A DNA stretch of 64,000 nt from CAADGU01 sp035444285 (GCA_035444285.1 DAOMOK010000010.1:186001-250000); one strand, 5' to 3'. Positions 51,464-61,421 are shown, counted from the stretch's first letter. A program made the numbers and translations. The notes: generated by a model not told the origin, from the sequence alone.

Positions 51464-53800
51464 ATGAACATGCGACGACTCTTCGAATGGGGGCTGCTGT
51501 TTCTGCTGCTGGTGGCAGCGATTTGGGCAGCCACACAAAGCCGTGACGCCCCCCTCATTATTTTGCTGGCGGTGCTGACCGTCATTGCCATCCAATTCAG
51601 CCTGCCGCCCACAATGAGCAGCGTAGGGCTGCTGCCGGTAGTCATGGTAAGTGCTTATCTGGTGACGGGATTGGGCACGGCCGTGCCCCTTCTCGTTGCC
51701 GGGTTTGTCATGGCCGAACTCAGCCGCCCCCTGTGGCGACCATTGTGGGAGTTGACGCCGCAGGCCGGGTTGGAAGCGCCCACCATTCGCCAGCGATCAA
51801 TTGGTTTTGTAATTCATCTGTTGGCGCTGTTGACCGGCGTTTGGGTTTATACACAGCGCGGCGGCAGCGCCCCCCTCAGCCAGACCACAACCAATGAATT
51901 CCCCCTCTTCCTCAATTTAATGGCCGGTTTTGGCCTGGTGTATAGCATTGGGCTGCTGGCCTGGTGGCGGGCGCAGCGCCAATCGCCAGCCGCCTTTTTC
52001 CGCGACAACGGACTGTTGGTATTGGCCGCCGGTTTTCTGGCGCTGCCCTTTGCCTTGTTGGGGGGCATTGTCTATGGGCTGGGCGGGCTGCCGCCGTTTG
52101 TGGTGTTTTGCCTGGGGGTGGCGGTGTTTGCCGTGCTGCTCTGGCTCTCCTGGCAGCGGCGTTATTCCCTGGCGCAGCAGTTGGCGCAATTTGCCACGTT
52201 GAACCGCAGTGGACATTCCTTGCGAGAGACATTGGAACTGCCAGAAGTGCTGCGCCGCACCGGGCAATTGGTGAATGAGCTGGTCAGTGTGGACAGGTTG
52301 TATCTGTTTTTGCAAGAGCAGGGCGTCTGGTCTGGCGGCGATCCGACTGCCGGTACATTGTCCCCCGCGACGCTGGATGATTTGGCGCATTGGGTGGCGG
52401 CGCACGGCCGTGCCCTGCACCTCTATGCCGCCAATCGGCATTTTGCCACCCGGCATGGACTGGCGCTGCCAGAACCGGCGCCGGCTGTCTGGTTGGGGCT
52501 GCCGCTGCTGCTGGATGGGGCCGTGTTAGGGGTGATGGTGTTGGAACGGTGGGAAAAGGCACGGCCGTATAACCGCTGGCAGCTAGAACTGTTACACGCC
52601 GTCGCCGCCCAGGTGAGCGTGGCCGTACAAAATGCCCGGCTGCATGGCGAAATTGTGCGCCTGTATACCCAGACCGATGAGGCGCTGGCGCAGCGGGTGC
52701 AGCAGCTTCAGGCTTTGCTCAATGCCCTGACGGAAGCAGTGGTAATGGTTAACCGGCAGGGGCGGGTGATGCTGGCAAATCCATCTACGGCCGTGCTGCT
52801 CGACCAAACCTTAACTGCCGGCGTGCAACTAGAGGCTCGCCTGGCGGCAACATTGGGGTTTACAGCCGACCAGTTAAACAGCCGCTTGCAGGCATTGGCC
52901 GGGGGAGAAATGGGGACGAGCTACGGCCGTGCCCATTTCACCCCACCCACATCCCCACGCCGGGTGCTGGAACGGCAGGAAGCGCCGGTGTTTGACCGGG
53001 ACGGCCGTCTCATTGGCTGGCTGCTGCTTTTCCGCGATGTGACCGAGGAGCAGGAGTTAGCCGAACGGCGCGAAGACCTGACGCGCATGATGGTGCATGA
53101 TTTACGCAATCCGCTGACGACGATGGCCACCACGCTGCAACTGGTGCAAAACCAGCTATCCGCCGGGGACGGTGATGTGCGTCCGCTGCTGCAAAACGTC
53201 TACAGCGGCAGCCAGGATTTGCTAGACATGGTGGATTCGCTGATGGATATACACCGTCTGGAGGCGGGGCGCTCCATTGTAGACCCGGATGCGATGCGCC
53301 TGCCGCCGCTGGCGGCGGCGGTGGCAACTCGACTACAACCGCTATTAGCGCATAAGGCTATTTTGCTAACAACCACAGATGTGCCCGACCTGCCCCCGGT
53401 TTGGGCCGATGCGGAACTGGTGCGGCGGGTGCTGGTGAATTTGCTGGACAATGCGCTGAAGTTTACGCCGGCGCACGGCCGTATCACCATCACCATGCAG
53501 CCTGAACCGGCGCAGCCCGGTTACGAACCAGGTGTGCGCTGCCTCATTCAAGACAGTGGGCCGGGTATTCCGCCAGAGTTCCGCGAGCAGGCGTTTGACC
53601 GCTACACGCGCACGAATCCCGGCGGCGCGCCGGTGCGCGGCGCCGGGCTGGGGCTGACATTTTGTAAGCTGGTGATTGAGGCGCAGCACGGTCGTATCTG
53701 GGTGGATGACGCGCCCGGCGGTGGCAGCCAGTTTGTGTTTACGCTGCCCGGCGTGCCCGTTTGGGATGAGCAGGTGAGGGCGGCGCGGACGCCGGGGTGA
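51464..53800 (+). CDS. Membrane sensor histidine kinase (GAF-PAS)
   Basis: A 778-residue kinase. The N-terminal half has about eight membrane spans (about 5-230) in a MASE-like sensor. A GAF-type domain (about 260-400) and a PAS domain (about 415-525) follow. The HisKA H-box is MVHDLRNPLTTMATTLQ (H545). The ATPase shows LVNLLDNALKFTP, IQDSGPGIP and GAGLGLTFCKL. It probably senses a membrane or small-molecule signal. No response regulator is adjacent. There is no ribosome binding site before ATG 51464; the leader is entirely repeat-derived, so expression may depend on it. Confidence 0.9.
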   Translation: MNMRRLFEWGLLFLLLVAAIWAATQSRDAPLIILLAVLTVIAIQFSLPPTMSSVGLLPVVMVSAYLVTGLGTAVPLLVAGFVMAELSRPLWRPLWELTPQAGLEAPTIRQRSIGFVIHLLALLTGVWVYTQRGGSAPLSQTTTNEFPLFLNLMAGFGLVYSIGLLAWWRAQRQSPAAFFRDNGLLVLAAGFLALPFALLGGIVYGLGGLPPFVVFCLGVAVFAVLLWLSWQRRYSLAQQLAQFATLNRSGHSLRETLELPEVLRRTGQLVNELVSVDRLYLFLQEQGVWSGGDPTAGTLSPATLDDLAHWVAAHGRALHLYAANRHFATRHGLALPEPAPAVWLGLPLLLDGAVLGVMVLERWEKARPYNRWQLELLHAVAAQVSVAVQNARLHGEIVRLYTQTDEALAQRVQQLQALLNALTEAVVMVNRQGRVMLANPSTAVLLDQTLTAGVQLEARLAATLGFTADQLNSRLQALAGGEMGTSYGRAHFTPPTSPRRVLERQEAPVFDRDGRLIGWLLLFRDVTEEQELAERREDLTRMMVHDLRNPLTTMATTLQLVQNQLSAGDGDVRPLLQNVYSGSQDLLDMVDSLMDIHRLEAGRSIVDPDAMRLPPLAAAVATRLQPLLAHKAILLTTTDVPDLPPVWADAELVRRVLVNLLDNALKFTPAHGRITITMQPEPAQPGYEPGVRCLIQDSGPGIPPEFREQAFDRYTRTNPGGAPVRGAGLGLTFCKLVIEAQHGRIWVDDAPGGGSQFVFTLPGVPVWDEQVRAARTPG

Positions 53801-53969
53801 CAAGGTGAAAGGGTGACAAGGTGGCAAGGTGAGGGGGTAAACTTTTATCAAAGAATTCGTTATGACTACAGCGGATAAAGGATTGAACGGATTCTCTTCT
53901 GGAAATTTATCCGCTCCTTCCTCTATCCGTTGTAGTCTTAAGCGCGTAGTGAGAACATCGTGACACTCC
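53801..53969. repeat. Convergent gap with GTGACAAGG repeats and hairpin
   Basis: GGTGACAAGGTG units (53799-53836) are followed by a hairpin of GACTACAGCGGATAAAGGA (53864-53882) and TCCTCTATCCGTTGTAGTC (53919-53937), 19 bp with two mismatches. It lies between the stops of the kinase and the beta-helix gene. Its length and lack of a T-run suggest a repeat rather than a simple terminator. Confidence 0.7.
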
Positions 53970-56900
53970 CTATGGCTTAATAATCACCGGGAGGAATATT
54001 TGCCAGCCGGGGATGGGAGGTGGATCGTCGTCGTCCAGGATTGTGCCTACGGCCGTATCATTCCCCAGTTCGGCGTTGACCGGATTACTCAGGACGAGGG
54101 TGAAGGTGCGATCCCCGTCGTCTAAGTCGTTGTTGAGCAGGGTAACGGTGAGTACGGCCGTGACCTGCCCGGCAGGAATGGTGAGTGTGCCGGAAATGGG
54201 CAGGTAGTCGGTGTAGGCAACGGCCGTGCCGTCCACCGTCTCATAATCCACCAACACATCCTGTTCGCCGGTGATGTTCAGGGTGACGGTGAAGGTGAGG
54301 AAGGGGGCGCTTTCGACGGCCGTGCTGTCCGAAATGGAGATGGTCGGTGTAATCGGCGGCTCGATGGGTGGATCGTCGTCATCCAGGATCAGGCCAACGG
54401 CCGTATCATTTCCCAATTCCCCATTCACCGGATTGCTCAGAACCAGGCTGAAACTGCGATCCCCATCGTCTAAGTCGTTGTTGAGCAGGGTGACGGTGAG
54501 TACGGCCGTGACCTGCCCGGCAGGAATGGTGAGTGTGCCGGAAATGGGCAGGTAATCGGTATGGGCAACGGCCGTGCCGTCAACGGTCACATAATCCACC
54601 AATACATCTTGTTCGCTGGTGATATTGAGGGTGATGGTGAAGGTGAGGAAGGGGGCGCTTTCGACGGCCGTGCTGTCTGAGATGGAGATGGTCGGTGTAA
54701 TCGGTGGCTCGATGGGTGGATCGTCGTCATCCAGGATCAGGCCAACGGCCGTATCATTCCCCAATTCTCCATTGACCGGATTGCTCAGAATCAGGCTGAA
54801 ATGGCGGTCGCCGTCGTCCAGGTCGTTGTCCAGCAGGGGCACGGGGAGCACGGCCGTGACCTGCCCGGCAGGTATGGTGAGTGTGCCAGAAATGGGCAGG
54901 TAATCGGTGTGGGCTACGGCCGTGCCGTCTACCGTCACATAATCCACCAACACATCCTGTTCGCCGGTGATGTTGAGGGTGACGGTGAAGGTGAGGAAGG
55001 GGGCGCTTTCGACGGCCGTGCTGTCCGAAATGGAGATGGTCGGTGTAATCGGTGGTGGCGGTGGCGAGCAGGTAGGTTCGGTCAACCAGGGGTCGTAGAG
55101 GACGTTGCCGTATACGGCGTCGCCGCTGCCGGGGCCGATGCCGCCTGGCCCGGAAGGGTGGCCCCAGAAATTGTGGCGGGCGTCCACAGGCAGGCTGTTA
55201 TTGTTGATGATGCCCGCGCCGTTACCTCCAAATTCACTGGCGCTAATGGTAACGTCAGGCACGCCGCTGTTCTCAATAAAAATACCACTATCGTCATTTT
55301 GGGCGATAGTAGAGCAAAAGATGTCAATTGTGCCGCTGTACATGCTGACACCAACAGTGGAACTAAGTATACGACTATTCGTCATTGTGATGGTACTTGA
55401 AGCGGAAGCGTACCCTGTGGAGATGCCATAATGGCCGTATCTAATTTCTGTATGCACGAGAGAAATGTCTGCACCATTATCGGCAGATACTCCCCACCAA
55501 CCACCAGGCCCGTTATTGGCAGCAGATGTCATGATCACTGGTTGATCAGCTAAACCGTTCGCTCGCAATGTTCCTTCAACAAGGATACTTGCATTTTGCT
55601 GGCCCATTATTTGGACGCCTGGCTCAAGGTTCATCTCAAGTCCAGCAGGGATTACCAGGAAGCTTATGCCAGTGGTGTCCAGTTCATAACCCTCCAAACC
55701 GGGATGCGTAGTTAAGGTTACGTTATCAATCAATGGGTTCTCCGGGTTAATCAGGACAATAAAAAAACGGTCAAATACGTTATCTGCAAATGTTACATCG
55801 TTCATTTGCAAGCGGTGTAGGGAGTTCGGGTTAGCGCCTATGGCGTAAATGTTTGTGTCAATCTGGGTGTCGCTCAAGACAACAGGGTTGTAGGTATTGC
55901 CTTCCACAAACAAACCGGTGTCACTGTACCGGATTATTGCCCGATCTAAATGAACCGTACCAGAATTGCGGACGTATACCCCGCCCCACTCACCTTCACC
56001 AGCATTTGTGGCGGAAGTGAAGGTGACCAGATCGCCGGTTTCACCGTTTGCCTGCAAATGGCCATCCACATATAAACGACTGTATTGCGGCATCATGAAC
56101 GCGCTGCCCGGTTCAAGCGTCAAGGTGATGTTTTGGGGCACAGTTAAGGCGCCAAAGTTGATGCCCACCACTTCATAGCCTTCAAGTCCAGGCTGCCCGG
56201 TTAAGCGTGTATTGGCGGTCAGGGAAGCCTGTTGCCCGACTTCACTAATTGCAATGCGATTCACACCATTGTTGATAAACGTTGTATTAGTCATCCTCAA
56301 TCCTGGCAGGGAAACCAAATCTATGTCCAGGGGGTACGCCAGGTTGTCTTGCAGGATGCTGTTCTCGATGGTAATTCCATTTGCGGGATTATTGTAAATC
56401 CTGACGCCATAAGATGTATGTTGTACAGTGACGTGCTTCAACACGGCCGTGCCGCTTGTAGCGATTGTGAGAAAGTCCCACCCCCCTGGCCCACTGTTGG
56501 CTGCCGAAGTAAATGTGATGGGTTGCGTAATGGTTCCCTGCGCGTCCAGATGACCCCTTACAAAAAGGCTGCTGTTCTCAGGCATCATCAAGGTTGTCCC
56601 AGCTTCTACTGTTAACATTATGCCATCTGGCACCGTAAGACTGTAATTGTTGTTGTCAAATTCGTACTCGTAGCCTTCAAGTCCGGGCTGTGGCGTGAGT
56701 GAAACGTTACCGGCCAATGCCCCGCTGCCATACCCATTGATGAAAACTCGGTTACTCAGGTTGTTGGCAAAGGTCACATTCTCCATATGGAGACGGTGCA
56801 GCGCGTCAGCCGCGGCAACGATAGGATGACCCATTTGGGTAACTGTGCTGTTCTGGATGTTGATGGGCTTGTTGGAATTGCCCAGAATACCCAACCCCAC

Positions 56901-57746
56901 ATACCCATCACCCAGGCCATTACTGATGAGGGTGTGGTTGATGTTGGCTGAGCCGGTGGCTTCTATTTGTATTACGCTAAAGTCAGTGATAACGGCCGTA
57001 GCTGTCACCGTCCCTTTTGTCTCCAAATGACCATTGACCTGCATATAATCAAGAGACCTTAAAGTTGTGCCCGCGTCCATCGTCAAGGTAATACCTTCCG
57101 GCACAGTAAGCCAAAGTCCATTAGACCAATAACCCTCCAGGCCTGGCTGGGCGGAAAGGGTCACATCAGCTGAAAGGGGGTTGTTGCCTTCCATGACTAT
57201 ATAATTGATCTCATTTTCGCTGAACGTAACGTTGTGCATGACAAGGCGATGGATAGCATTCACATCGCTTTCCAACGCCATCAGATTGTGATGAATGTGG
57301 CTGTGGCTTAATTGCACCGGGTTGGCTGTAGCGCCGCCGATGTCCAGACTGCTATAGGCGTGGCGAATGGTTGTATGAGTAAGAGAAACAGCGCCACTAC
57401 CAGTGACATCAAGGCCACTCCAATCGAGGAAGCCACTTTCGGTGGTGGAGGTGAAGGTGATGGGCTGCACGGCCGTGCCCAATGCCAGCAACAGACCGTT
57501 TACCGTGATGCCTCTATTGGGCTGTGCCTGCACTTCCACACCGGCTTCCACCGTCAGCATCACGCCGGGTTGAACAATGATGGTGTCGGTGATGATGTAG
57601 GGACTGCCCGCCAGCGTCCAGGTGGTGTCGGTGTCAATAATACCGCCCACTTCGTCCGCCTGGGCGGTGGGGGTGAAAAGGGTAAAGAGGGCGAGCACGG
57701 CCGTAGCCACCACCATTACAATTAGCAAAAGGGTTAAACGTCGCAT
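53970..57746 (-). CDS. Secreted beta-helix protein with three Calx-beta domains
   Basis: A 1258-residue exported protein. After a signal peptide (about 1-31) there is a long right-handed parallel beta-helix with about five super-repeats, each ending in QPGLEGYE and a GITLTMEAGTT-type turn (about 32-890). Three Calx-beta modules follow (SISDSTAVESAPFLTF, YLPISGTLTIPAGQVTAVL, NDLDDGD), encoded by near-identical 348-base repeats. It ends in IFLPVIIKP. Beta-helix folds bind or cut polysaccharide; no lyase site is obvious. ATG 57746 is used because GGGAGG is 5 bases away and it aligns with the paralogue start. Confidence 0.88.
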   Translation of the reverse strand: MRRLTLLLIVMVVATAVLALFTLFTPTAQADEVGGIIDTDTTWTLAGSPYIITDTIIVQPGVMLTVEAGVEVQAQPNRGITVNGLLLALGTAVQPITFTSTTESGFLDWSGLDVTGSGAVSLTHTTIRHAYSSLDIGGATANPVQLSHSHIHHNLMALESDVNAIHRLVMHNVTFSENEINYIVMEGNNPLSADVTLSAQPGLEGYWSNGLWLTVPEGITLTMDAGTTLRSLDYMQVNGHLETKGTVTATAVITDFSVIQIEATGSANINHTLISNGLGDGYVGLGILGNSNKPINIQNSTVTQMGHPIVAAADALHRLHMENVTFANNLSNRVFINGYGSGALAGNVSLTPQPGLEGYEYEFDNNNYSLTVPDGIMLTVEAGTTLMMPENSSLFVRGHLDAQGTITQPITFTSAANSGPGGWDFLTIATSGTAVLKHVTVQHTSYGVRIYNNPANGITIENSILQDNLAYPLDIDLVSLPGLRMTNTTFINNGVNRIAISEVGQQASLTANTRLTGQPGLEGYEVVGINFGALTVPQNITLTLEPGSAFMMPQYSRLYVDGHLQANGETGDLVTFTSATNAGEGEWGGVYVRNSGTVHLDRAIIRYSDTGLFVEGNTYNPVVLSDTQIDTNIYAIGANPNSLHRLQMNDVTFADNVFDRFFIVLINPENPLIDNVTLTTHPGLEGYELDTTGISFLVIPAGLEMNLEPGVQIMGQQNASILVEGTLRANGLADQPVIMTSAANNGPGGWWGVSADNGADISLVHTEIRYGHYGISTGYASASSTITMTNSRILSSTVGVSMYSGTIDIFCSTIAQNDDSGIFIENSGVPDVTISASEFGGNGAGIINNNSLPVDARHNFWGHPSGPGGIGPGSGDAVYGNVLYDPWLTEPTCSPPPPPITPTISISDSTAVESAPFLTFTVTLNITGEQDVLVDYVTVDGTAVAHTDYLPISGTLTIPAGQVTAVLPVPLLDNDLDDGDRHFSLILSNPVNGELGNDTAVGLILDDDDPPIEPPITPTISISDSTAVESAPFLTFTITLNITSEQDVLVDYVTVDGTAVAHTDYLPISGTLTIPAGQVTAVLTVTLLNNDLDDGDRSFSLVLSNPVNGELGNDTAVGLILDDDDPPIEPPITPTISISDSTAVESAPFLTFTVTLNITGEQDVLVDYETVDGTAVAYTDYLPISGTLTIPAGQVTAVLTVTLLNNDLDDGDRTFTLVLSNPVNAELGNDTAVGTILDDDDPPPIPGWQIFLPVIIKP
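54020..55060. repeat. Three tandem 348-bp Calx-beta repeats
   Basis: Matching landmarks, such as the ACGGCCGTATC sites near 54050, 54399 and 54747, recur with a 348-base period. Each unit carries four ACGGCCGT copies at the same places. The paralogue downstream at 57.8-58.1 kb holds only one unit. Confidence 0.85.
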
Positions 57747-57761
57747 CATAACCTCCCAGAA

Positions 57762-60700
57762 TTATGGTTTGATCACAACCGGCAAAAAGATAGTATGCAG
57801 CGGTTCAGTAGGTGAATCATCATCGAGGATGAGGCCCACGGCCGTATCATTCCCCAGTTCGGCGTTGACCGGATTATTCAGGACGAGGGTGAAGGTGCGA
57901 TCCCCGTCGTCTAAGTCGTTGTTGAGCAGGGTAACGGTGAGTACGGCCGTGACCTGCCCGGCAGGAATGGTGAGTGTGCCGGAAATGGGCAGGTAGTCGG
58001 TGTAGGCAACGGCCGTGCCGTCCACCGTCTCATAATCCACCAACACATCCTGTTCACTGGTGATGTTGAGGGTGATGGTGAAGGTGAGAGAAGGGGCAGA
58101 TTCGACGGCCGTGCTGTCTGTGATGGAAACAATGGGCGGGCCTGGTGGTGGTGGGGGGGAGCAGGTCGGTTCGCTCAGCCAGGGGGCGTAGAGCACGTTG
58201 CCATACACAGCGTCCCCGCTGCCGGGGCCAATACCGCCCGGCCCCGAAGGATGTCCCCAGAAGTTGTGGCGGGCGTCTACCGGCAGGCTGTGGCTGTTGG
58301 TAATGCCCACACCATTGCCCCAAATCTCGCTGGTGGTGATGGTGACTGAGGGGCTGCCACTGGCGGCGACAGAGACGCCATTTTGCCCATTCCCAGAGAT
58401 GACAGAGCAGGCGGCGTTGACCACTCCGTCGTTGATAGTGAGGCTATTGACGCTGGCGCTGATGAGGCGGCTGCCGGTGATGGAGACGGTGCTGGTGGGG
58501 CTGTTGACGGTCAGGTTGGCAGCGGCATAACGCACTTCCGCATGAGCCAATGAGACCTCGCCGCCGTCAACGACGATGCCCTGCCACTGGCCGGGGGCGC
58601 TGTCTTCGGATGAAGTGAAGGTGATAGGGGCTACGGCCGTGCCTTTTGCTTGCAAACGGCCGTGTACAAGTAATTCTCGAAAAGGATTCGCTGCTGGATT
58701 CATCATCAAGGTGCTGCCCGCAGCCATGGTCAGCGTCACGCCGCTTTGGATGACAAGGTCGTTATCACCATCAACTTGATAACCTTCAAGCCCTGGATGG
58801 GGTCGTAATGAAACATCATCAACAATCATCTCGCCATAGGTTGAGTAAATGAAAACTCGATCCCTTACATTGTTTTCAAAGCTGACATTATCCAGTTGTA
58901 GAAGATGTAAATTATTTGCAGAAACAACAATTGGGTATTCATTTTCCCGAAATATACTATCACGAACCGAACTGGAAGCATTTTGAAAAGAATACAGGCC
59001 TACTGCTGCATATTCCACAATGCTGTTCTCCAAGTGCATTGAGCCTGACCCATACGCAACCATTACCCCCCATGCACCTGGGGCGGGATCATCAACCGAG
59101 GTAATGGTGACAGGTTCGGAAACCGTACCATTCGCCTGTAAATGACCTGCTACCAGTACATTATCCTCTGCCATCAAGGTCACACCGGCATTGAGGGTTA
59201 GCGTGATACCCTCCGGAATCTCAATGCTGGTGTGTCCCAGTTCATAACCTTCCAACCCTGGTTGAGAGGTCAGAGTCACATTATCAGTAAGCGCCTGACC
59301 ATCATACCCGTTCAACCGGATGCGGTTGAAGATGTTATCTTGAAAGGCGACATTCTCCATTTGCAGGCGATGTAAACCGCTGATTGGCAGATGCAATCCA
59401 TATCCATTTTGGCGTAAGGTGCTGTTTGTTAAGTGAACGGGATTATCAGAATCATCCAGAACAAGAATTCCCCAGATACCGTGCTGGACAACAGCATTTT
59501 CTATATTAACAGAGCCAGTCTCAAGGACGTAGATGCCAGCCCAGGCATTTGGTTGGGGATTGGTTGCTGAGGTGAAGGTGACGGGAGTTACGGCAGTGCC
59601 CGTAGCCTCCAAATGTCCGTCTACCTGAACATGTGTCCCTTGCGGCATCATCAAAACTGCCCCTGATTCTAGAGTCAGGGTAATCCCTTCCGGCACTGTA
59701 AAACCGTTGTTGTTGTTGTCAAATTCATACTCGTAGCCTTCAAGACCGGGTTGAGGTGTGAGTGAGACGTTACCGGCCAATTCCCCGCTGCTATAACCAT
59801 TTATGAAAACACGGTTTCTCAGGTTATTGGCAAAGGTCACATTCTCCATGTGGAGACGGTGTAGGGCGTCGGCTGTGGCGACGAGGGGGTGAACCATTTG
59901 GGCAATTGTGCTGTTTTGGATATGGATGGGTTGGCTGGAATTGCCCAGAATGCCCAGCCCCACATACCCATCACCAATGCCATTGGCCATGAGGGTATGG
60001 TTGATATTGGCAGAGCCGGTTTCTTCTATTTGGGTGACGCTAAATCCGGTAATGACTGTGGTAGCTGTCACACTCCCTTGCGTTTCTAAGTGACCATGAA
60101 CGAACAGATAATCAAATTGGAATGTGGTTCCGGCTTCCATCGTCAAGGTAATACCTTCGGGCACCGTGACAAAAGGTGAACTACCAACCACATAACCCTC
60201 TAGCCCTGGTTGATCTGTGAGCGTGACATCATCTGAAAGTACACCGCTAACACCTCCCATCCACACATAGTTAAATTGATTGTCGCTAAACGTAACGTTG
60301 TGCATGGCGAGGCGATGGATAGCATTCACATCGCTACCCATTGCCACCAGATTGTGATGAATATGGCTGTGGCTCAATTGCACGGGGTTAGCCGTAATAC
60401 CGCTGATCTCCAGACTCGCATAGGCGCGGCGAATCGTCGTATGTGTCAGGGAAACAGTGCCGCTGCTGGTGACATCCAGGCCATGCCAATCATTGAAACC
60501 ACTTTCGGTCGTAGAGGTAAAGGTAATGGGCTGCACGGCCGTGCCCAATGCTAGCAAAAGGCCATTTACCGTAATGCCTCTGTTCGGCTGCGCCTGTACC
60601 TCCACTCCAGCTTCAACCGTCAGCGTCACGCCGGGCTGGATGATAATAGTCTCGGTGATGATGTAGGGGCTGCCTGCCAGCGTCCAGGTGGTGTCGGTGT

Positions 60701-60812
60701 CAATGACGCCACCCACCTGGTCTGCCTGGGCGGTGGGGGTGAAAAGGGTAAAGAGGGCGAGTACGGCCGTAGCCACCACACTCACTATCAATAACAATAT
60801 CAGCCGTCTCAT
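57762..60812 (-). CDS. Secreted beta-helix protein with one Calx-beta domain
   Basis: A 1016-residue paralogue of the next gene. The signal peptide (about 1-31) and first beta-helix units are nearly identical (TWTLAGSPYIIT, IQPGVTLTVEAGVEVQAQPNRGIT). The helix repeats diverge in the middle, and one Calx-beta module precedes the IFLPVVIKP tail. Both genes are on the minus strand with a 15-base gap, so they form a two-gene transcript. ATG 60812 has GGAGG 6 bases upstream; the frame to 60836 is rejected. It arose by tandem duplication with later expansion of Calx-beta units in the partner. Confidence 0.88.
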   Translation of the reverse strand: MRRLILLLIVSVVATAVLALFTLFTPTAQADQVGGVIDTDTTWTLAGSPYIITETIIIQPGVTLTVEAGVEVQAQPNRGITVNGLLLALGTAVQPITFTSTTESGFNDWHGLDVTSSGTVSLTHTTIRRAYASLEISGITANPVQLSHSHIHHNLVAMGSDVNAIHRLAMHNVTFSDNQFNYVWMGGVSGVLSDDVTLTDQPGLEGYVVGSSPFVTVPEGITLTMEAGTTFQFDYLFVHGHLETQGSVTATTVITGFSVTQIEETGSANINHTLMANGIGDGYVGLGILGNSSQPIHIQNSTIAQMVHPLVATADALHRLHMENVTFANNLRNRVFINGYSSGELAGNVSLTPQPGLEGYEYEFDNNNNGFTVPEGITLTLESGAVLMMPQGTHVQVDGHLEATGTAVTPVTFTSATNPQPNAWAGIYVLETGSVNIENAVVQHGIWGILVLDDSDNPVHLTNSTLRQNGYGLHLPISGLHRLQMENVAFQDNIFNRIRLNGYDGQALTDNVTLTSQPGLEGYELGHTSIEIPEGITLTLNAGVTLMAEDNVLVAGHLQANGTVSEPVTITSVDDPAPGAWGVMVAYGSGSMHLENSIVEYAAVGLYSFQNASSSVRDSIFRENEYPIVVSANNLHLLQLDNVSFENNVRDRVFIYSTYGEMIVDDVSLRPHPGLEGYQVDGDNDLVIQSGVTLTMAAGSTLMMNPAANPFRELLVHGRLQAKGTAVAPITFTSSEDSAPGQWQGIVVDGGEVSLAHAEVRYAAANLTVNSPTSTVSITGSRLISASVNSLTINDGVVNAACSVISGNGQNGVSVAASGSPSVTITTSEIWGNGVGITNSHSLPVDARHNFWGHPSGPGGIGPGSGDAVYGNVLYAPWLSEPTCSPPPPPGPPIVSITDSTAVESAPSLTFTITLNITSEQDVLVDYETVDGTAVAYTDYLPISGTLTIPAGQVTAVLTVTLLNNDLDDGDRTFTLVLNNPVNAELGNDTAVGLILDDDSPTEPLHTIFLPVVIKP

Positions 60813-60916
60813 GGGAAACCTCCATCTATCTGGCACAAATCAGCATTGGCCCTGTGCCCCAATTGGTCTACGGCCGTGATTGTTCCACAAGCGACAGCAA
60901 TGGACAACAGGAATTC

Positions 60917-61004
60917 GGTAATCCGTAATCCGTTATCCGTTATCCGTTATCCGATTACGGTTCACGGATTACGGTTCACGAATTACGGGTCACGGTTCAC
61001 GAAC
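60917..61004. repeat. Family B repeat block upstream of copper operon
   Basis: GGTAATCCGTAATCCGTTATCC faces CGGATTACGGTTCACGAATTACGG. The right arm ends 3 bases before the -35 box of the csoR promoter. Confidence 0.85.
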
Positions 61005-61007
61005 CGT

Positions 61008-61036
61008 TTGACACACGCCTCAAGGCGCGGTATCAT
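61008..61036 (+). promoter_or_regulatory. Promoter of the csoR-copZ-copA operon
   Basis: A perfect TTGACA (61008-61013), a 17-base spacer and TATCAT (61031-61036). Transcription should start near 61043, at the edge of the operator. Confidence 0.75.
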
Positions 61037-61043
61037 TCCGCCA

Positions 61044-61068
61044 TACCCCTCCCCCAGGGGGTGGGGTA
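61044..61068. promoter_or_regulatory. CsoR-type copper operator
   Basis: TACCCCTCCCCC-A-GGGGGTGGGGTA is a 12+1+12 inverted repeat with one mismatch. It matches the TACCCC...GGGGTA pattern of known CsoR operators. It lies between the -10 box and the csoR start, so bound CsoR would block transcription until Cu(I) releases it. Confidence 0.8.
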
Positions 61069-61081
61069 GAAGGCAAGAAAG

Positions 61082-61360
61082 ATGAATGACATGAGCAAAC
61101 AGGCTGTGAGCCAACGTTTAGCCAGCGCCGCCGGACACATCAAGGGCATTGAGCGCATGGTGCAGGAAGACACCTACTGCATTGACGTGATCAAACAGAT
61201 TCAGGCCGTGCAGGCCGCCCTCAACCGCGTCAGCGCCATGATTTTGGACAACCACCTGCAAACCTGTGTCACCACCGCCATTCAGGGCGACGACCCGGAG
61301 GAACGGCAGCGCGTGCTGACCGAAGTGACCAGCGTGTTTGACATGTCGAACAGAATTTAA
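61082..61360 (+). CDS. csoR: Copper-sensing repressor CsoR
   Basis: A 92-residue DUF156/CsoR-family helical repressor. The Cu(I) ligands C33, H58 and C62 are all present (TYCIDVI, DNHLQTC), which separates it from the RcnR and FrmR types. It binds DNA when copper-free and releases on Cu(I). The operator at 61044-61068 is 13 bases before its start, so it represses its own operon with copZ and copA. ATG 61091 is an alternative start. Confidence 0.92.
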   Translation: MNDMSKQAVSQRLASAAGHIKGIERMVQEDTYCIDVIKQIQAVQAALNRVSAMILDNHLQTCVTTAIQGDDPEERQRVLTEVTSVFDMSNRI

Positions 61361-61366
61361 CCACCC

Positions 61367-61421
61367 GTTCGTAGTAGGCGATTTATCGCCTTTTCACGGC
61401 GATCAATCGTCTACTACGAAC
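61367..61421. repeat. Family E inverted repeat between csoR and copZ
   Basis: GTTCGTAGTAGGCGATTTAT plus CGCC faces GGCGATCAATCGTCTACTAC plus GAAC, 24 bp with two mismatches. It lies inside the operon. Confidence 0.9.
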
